A model generated the notes under the pieces. It worked only from the letters and a program-made list of their open reading frames with translations. It had not been told where the DNA came from and made no database searches. Shown here in pieces: positions 4,253 to 7,333 of a DNA stretch of 7,333 nucleotides. Numbering within the stretch: the stretch's first letter is position 1; each line of letters opens with the position of its first letter. Origin of the DNA: Candidatus Firestonebacteria bacterium RIFOXYA2_FULL_40_8 (GTDB taxonomy: Bacteria > Oederibacteriota > D2-FULL-39-29). The position numbers and the translations under genes are program-made. The stretch is from assembly GCA_001778355.1 (NCBI GenBank), contig MFGS01000113.1, forward strand, positions 1,676 through 9,008. Reading direction: 5' to 3'.

Positions 4253-6310
4253 TTATACGTATATTCTGTTACCGAAGGCCAGCTCGGCTATGGAGAGTAA
4301 GAACATTGTGACCAGGCAGGTCCACCAGATCTTTTGCTGTTTTTCCTGCTGGCGTTTCATCGCTTCATCCAGACCTTTCTTTGCTTCCGCGGAATTACCT
4401 TTAGTTCCGGGAACAGAGGTCAGGTTGGAGAGTATCGCTTTTTCGCTATCCATTGCAAGATCAGATTCTCTTGTCTGAAGATTAACCGAGAAATAATCGT
4501 CATTTTTATCAATTCTGGCTTTATAGAAGCCCGCAATCGCCGTATCGTTATAAACCGCAGAACCTTCCAAGAAATCAATATTTTTTGTTTCATTGTTGGT
4601 ATTGGTGACGCTCATGTCTTTCCACCTGCCGTGCCAGATAAGAGGAGTGTGAACCCTGTAGTCCGAGACGAGTTCGGTGGCAGTCGTCAGATAATAAAGC
4701 ATTTCATGTACAAGAGGTAAAAATACCGCCCTGGCCGGAAGATCGCTCCACTTTCTGTCAAAAGACGAAGTGAAAAGCATTACCTTGCCGTCTTTATAGT
4801 TCTTCTCAATTAATAAAGGATCGCCGTTCCCGTACCTTGCCAGTATAGGGTTTCTGGTGCTGAACGTCTGGAAGTATTTGTAAAACCGCGGAGTCTCCAG
4901 CGACTTCGCGTACTTCGGATTTTTAAAGAGCATGAACATATTATTAGTATAATTCACAGAAAGTATCGACAGGAATTTTGACCGGTCCTTTCCGTCTCCC
5001 TTGGGGCTTGAAAGCTCGGCCGGCAGTATATCTCCAAAAGCATCGTTGTAAGCCACGCCGTCAACATTGTCGCCCATACCTATGACGATTTTGCCCCAGC
5101 TTTCCAGATATTTTTTCATTTTATTAATCGACGTGCGGGTGAGCGACTTCACATTGGAAACCATAACCACGTCGTATTTTCCCAAATCCTCATTTTCGAC
5201 ATTCTGGGCCAGTACGGGTTTTACCCTGATAGAATTTCCGGGATCATCTCCGGGATTTAAGGCTTCTTTTAGGAAGAACGCCGCGTCTTCATTTCTTTCC
5301 GCGGAAGGCGAACCGTTTATTACCAGCACGCTTAATGCCGCTCTTTTTCTAAAGGAATAATAAAATTTGTTATCGAGCATCAATTTATCATCATCCAGCT
5401 GGATATAACCTTTGGTACCTATTGTATCATTGAAGATAGCGATGAATTCCACATCCGCCGAGCCGTGAGCCGGCACCATCACAGATTCTTTTCTAACTTC
5501 TCTTTTTTCAATAAAATGTTTCACGTTAACTGTTTTTGTCTTGTCGGAGAAGTTTTCCACCCGGGCTACAAGCTTTACGGGTTCCCCATCGTCTAAAAGA
5601 ACCGGAGGCAAACTGCAGCCGGTGATCGCCATATTTTCGCTGTCTTCCTGCCCCAGATTGGAAATCCTTACTTCAATTCCGGCGGAAAGTTTTTCGGAGA
5701 AATTAAACTCTTCCCAGCCGAGTTTTTGCATATCCGTGATTATGAACAAGGCCCTTTTTCCGGAAACAGAAGCGCCAAGCAGCTGGTCAGCCAGACGCAC
5801 GGACTTTTGAAAATCCGTAACCGTCGTATCATACCCTATCTGTTTTATTTTATTTTTCAAAAGGCCCATATCCTGAATAAGCTCCATATTAGCCACAGGC
5901 CTGTTCAGAGTTAAAATCGCGCACATATTTCCAAGACCTATTTCGCTGTCTAGAATACTCATGGCTTTGTCTTTGGCTTTTTCAAGATTATTGTTATAAA
6001 GCATGGAATAGGAATTATCAATTATTATGACCGCGCTCACCTTGTCACCCTGGAAAAGCTGGTTTTTAACCAGGTAAGGTCTTGCAAAAGCAAGCGCAAT
6101 AAGCGCCATTAGTAACCCGCGCATGGCGAGAAGTATTAGTTCTTTAATCCTGTTTTGCGAAGTTATCTTGTCGGATTTGGCAAGGAATTTAAAACTGGGG
6201 AACCTTATCCTTTTGGCGTACTTTCTTAGCAGCATATGTATAAGTATCGGAATTGCCACAGCGGCAAGTCCGATCAAGAACATTGGGTTTAAAAAAGATA
6301 TAAATGACAT
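4253..6310 (-). CDS. BatA-like membrane protein with von Willebrand type A domain
   Basis: This 685-residue protein has the BatA N-terminal double-membrane domain (helices about 8-29 and 56-78, with a basic loop between), then a von Willebrand A domain at about 92-215. Its metal site is intact at the start: D98-N-S100-Y-S102 (DxSxS), with T163/D166 and ITD (191-193) as likely further ligands. A beta-rich segment (about 225-320) and a GATase1-like region (about 325-545, VLVINGSPS, KYDVVMVSNV, GKIVIGMGD) follow. A last helix at about 661-680 precedes the C-terminus NRIYV. This architecture is usual for large BatA-type proteins in MoxR operons. The bulk between residues 79 and 660 is expected in the periplasm or facing it. 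In Bacteroides the Bat genes affect aerotolerance; the role here is unproven. The ATG overlaps the DUF58 stop by one base (TAATG), indicating translational coupling. Confidence 0.9.
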   Translation of the reverse strand: MSFISFLNPMFLIGLAAVAIPILIHMLLRKYAKRIRFPSFKFLAKSDKITSQNRIKELILLAMRGLLMALIALAFARPYLVKNQLFQGDKVSAVIIIDNSYSMLYNNNLEKAKDKAMSILDSEIGLGNMCAILTLNRPVANMELIQDMGLLKNKIKQIGYDTTVTDFQKSVRLADQLLGASVSGKRALFIITDMQKLGWEEFNFSEKLSAGIEVRISNLGQEDSENMAITGCSLPPVLLDDGEPVKLVARVENFSDKTKTVNVKHFIEKREVRKESVMVPAHGSADVEFIAIFNDTIGTKGYIQLDDDKLMLDNKFYYSFRKRAALSVLVINGSPSAERNEDAAFFLKEALNPGDDPGNSIRVKPVLAQNVENEDLGKYDVVMVSNVKSLTRTSINKMKKYLESWGKIVIGMGDNVDGVAYNDAFGDILPAELSSPKGDGKDRSKFLSILSVNYTNNMFMLFKNPKYAKSLETPRFYKYFQTFSTRNPILARYGNGDPLLIEKNYKDGKVMLFTSSFDRKWSDLPARAVFLPLVHEMLYYLTTATELVSDYRVHTPLIWHGRWKDMSVTNTNNETKNIDFLEGSAVYNDTAIAGFYKARIDKNDDYFSVNLQTRESDLAMDSEKAILSNLTSVPGTKGNSAEAKKGLDEAMKRQQEKQQKIWWTCLVTMFLLSIAELAFGNRIYV

Positions 6311-7212
6311 TACATTAACCCCGATCTTTTAGCAAGGAAGGACATTAATGCGAAATCCAGCGGCTTAGCGGTATTAAGAAGGACATAGTCGATATCCAGT
6401 TTCTGGCATTCCGCCTTCCAGGAAGTAATAAAGTTATTAACATTTTTTATATAGCTGGTTCTCAAAGCATCCGGGAGGGTCAGCATCTCTTTATTTGTTT
6501 CCATCTCTTCAAATCTGGAAAGTCCGGAAAACGGGAATTCCAGCTCATCATAGTCCATAATATGAAACAATATGACTTCGTGCCCCTTGAAGCGCATATG
6601 TTTAAGCGCGGAACGTATACTTTCTTCATCATCCATAAGATCGGTAACTAAAATGATAAGACCTCTCTTGGAGTAAATTTCGGCAAGATGGTGCAAAGGA
6701 ACGGAGAGATTTGACGTCGTTCCAAGAACGCCTTTTTCCAGCATCATTAAAATAGTATGAAGATGCCCCGCTCTCATGGAAGAAGGAATGAAGTTGACAA
6801 TTTTGTTATCCAGCGTAACCAGACCCGGGCCGTCTCTTTGCTCGGTCATAAAGTAGGCAAGTGAAGCTACAAGATAATTAGCGTACTCCATTTTTGAAAT
6901 ACCGGATTTTTTTCCTTTGTAGCCCATGGACTCGCTGACGTCCAACGTGATGTAGCAGCGGAGGTTGGTTTCTTCTTCGAACTCTTTAATATAGAATTTA
7001 TCGGTACGGCCGAAAACCTTCCAGTCGATATAACGGAGATCATCGCCGTGCATGTACTGGCGGTATTCTGCGAACTCGCACGAGAAACCTTTGTACGGCG
7101 ATTTATGAAGGCCTGTCATAAAGCCTTCCACGACATACTTGGCTTTGAGTTCCAGCGTCTTGATCTTGCCGAGTATTTTTGGATCTAAAAACCTTAAACC
7201 TTCGGTTGCCAT
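6310..7212 (-). CDS. DUF58 domain protein, von Willebrand-like partner of MoxR
   Basis: This 300-residue protein is a complete DUF58 protein without membrane helices, so probably cytosolic. The N-terminus (LRFLDPKILGKI, then LELKAKYVVEGF at 20-31) leads into the family signature GFSCEFAEYRQYMHGDDLRY (42-61), IDWKVFGRTDKFYIKEF (62-78). A von Willebrand-like fold follows, with D91-V-S93-E-S95 (DxSxS metal site) and VTDL (189-192) with D191 as further acidic ligand. DUF58 proteins are commonly encoded between a MoxR ATPase and membrane VWA proteins and are thought to be clients or partners of the ATPase. The ATG is chosen because the family N-terminus begins there and an in-frame TAA lies directly before it; an AAGGA sequence stands rather far upstream (about 12 bases). 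It ends on TAA overlapping the batA-like ATG. Confidence 0.93.
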   Translation of the reverse strand: MATEGLRFLDPKILGKIKTLELKAKYVVEGFMTGLHKSPYKGFSCEFAEYRQYMHGDDLRYIDWKVFGRTDKFYIKEFEEETNLRCYITLDVSESMGYKGKKSGISKMEYANYLVASLAYFMTEQRDGPGLVTLDNKIVNFIPSSMRAGHLHTILMMLEKGVLGTTSNLSVPLHHLAEIYSKRGLIILVTDLMDDEESIRSALKHMRFKGHEVILFHIMDYDELEFPFSGLSRFEEMETNKEMLTLPDALRTSYIKNVNNFITSWKAECQKLDIDYVLLNTAKPLDFALMSFLAKRSGLM

Positions 7213-7249
7213 TTAATCAGGTTTTCCTTTTTTAAGTTTTTTTTAAAAA
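7213..7249 (-). other. 37-base gap between moxR and DUF58 genes
   Basis: A/T-rich (runs of T and A after the moxR TAG) with AAAAAAGGA as the only ribosome-binding-like sequence for DUF58. No promoter or hairpin of note; the genes are probably cotranscribed. Confidence 0.5.
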
Positions 7250-7333
7250 CTACTCGGTCGGGATCTGCTTTAGAAGCATCTCTACGATCTTTACTGAATT
7301 AACGCCTTCCGCCTGCGCCTGGAAGTTAGTTAA
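7250..7333 (-). CDS. MoxR-family AAA+ ATPase, C-terminal 27 residues
   Basis: Only the end of this gene is in the window: 27 codons and a TAG stop. The readable tail is NFQAQAEGVNS followed by VKIVEMLLKQIPTE. This fits the last helix region of MoxR ATPases, where the pattern is a (Y/F)-x-A-x-AEG(V/I) segment, a helix of the type I..LL..(V/I)P, and the stop (family knowledge from memory). Position supports it strongly: MoxR is the usual gene immediately upstream of DUF58 and BatA. MoxR proteins are ATP-driven chaperone-like factors acting with von Willebrand proteins. The catalytic Walker motifs lie outside the window, so activity cannot be judged. Confidence 0.75.
   Translation of the reverse strand, partial: LTNFQAQAEGVNSVKIVEMLLKQIPTE

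Noticed and set aside
3888..4478. 196-codon open frame on the plus strand
   Set aside because: It runs antisense across the URO-D-like start, the intergenic region and the batA-like end, has no recognisable domain, and conflicts with well-supported genes.

Overview
This window is a moderate-GC bacterial chromosome segment with every recognisable gene on the minus strand. Gene order in the direction of transcription (right to left) is: MoxR-family ATPase (only the last 27 codons), DUF58 protein, BatA-like von Willebrand membrane protein, uroporphyrinogen-decarboxylase-like protein, nucleoside hydrolase, small membrane protein, RmuC, and an MFS transporter (N-terminal part only). No phage, IS, CRISPR or RNA gene is visible. 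The combination of MoxR/DUF58/BatA genes, a divergent URO-D-like enzyme and a nucleoside hydrolase is common in uncultivated Gram-negative lineages (PVC/FCB, Omnitrophica or Elusimicrobia-like bins), but the sequence does not fix the phylum.

Right part (4253-7333): the tail of moxR, a DUF58 gene and a batA-like gene form a tight operon; DUF58 and batA overlap by one base (TAATG). The ATPase is expected to act on the two von Willebrand type proteins, one soluble and one membrane-anchored, in a cell-envelope or stress role. Middle part (2079-4063): a URO-D-superfamily protein and a nucleoside hydrolase, separated by a strong GC-rich hairpin, look like catabolic or salvage enzymes. The URO-D-like gene has a 189-base upstream region rich in repeats and mutually exclusive stems. 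Left part (1-1763): rmuC and an oxalate/formate-antiporter-type MFS gene are adjacent and probably cotranscribed, with the MFS ribosome binding site lying across the rmuC stop codon.

Between rmuC and the nucleoside hydrolase lies the least ordinary stretch (1357-2078): an AT-rich gene for an 87-residue three-helix membrane protein, plus about 400 bases without a gene that carry three separate long palindromes and several short direct and inverted repeats. These repeats and the URO-D leader are the parts most worth a second look. I see no clear sign of a wholly new defence or mobile system.
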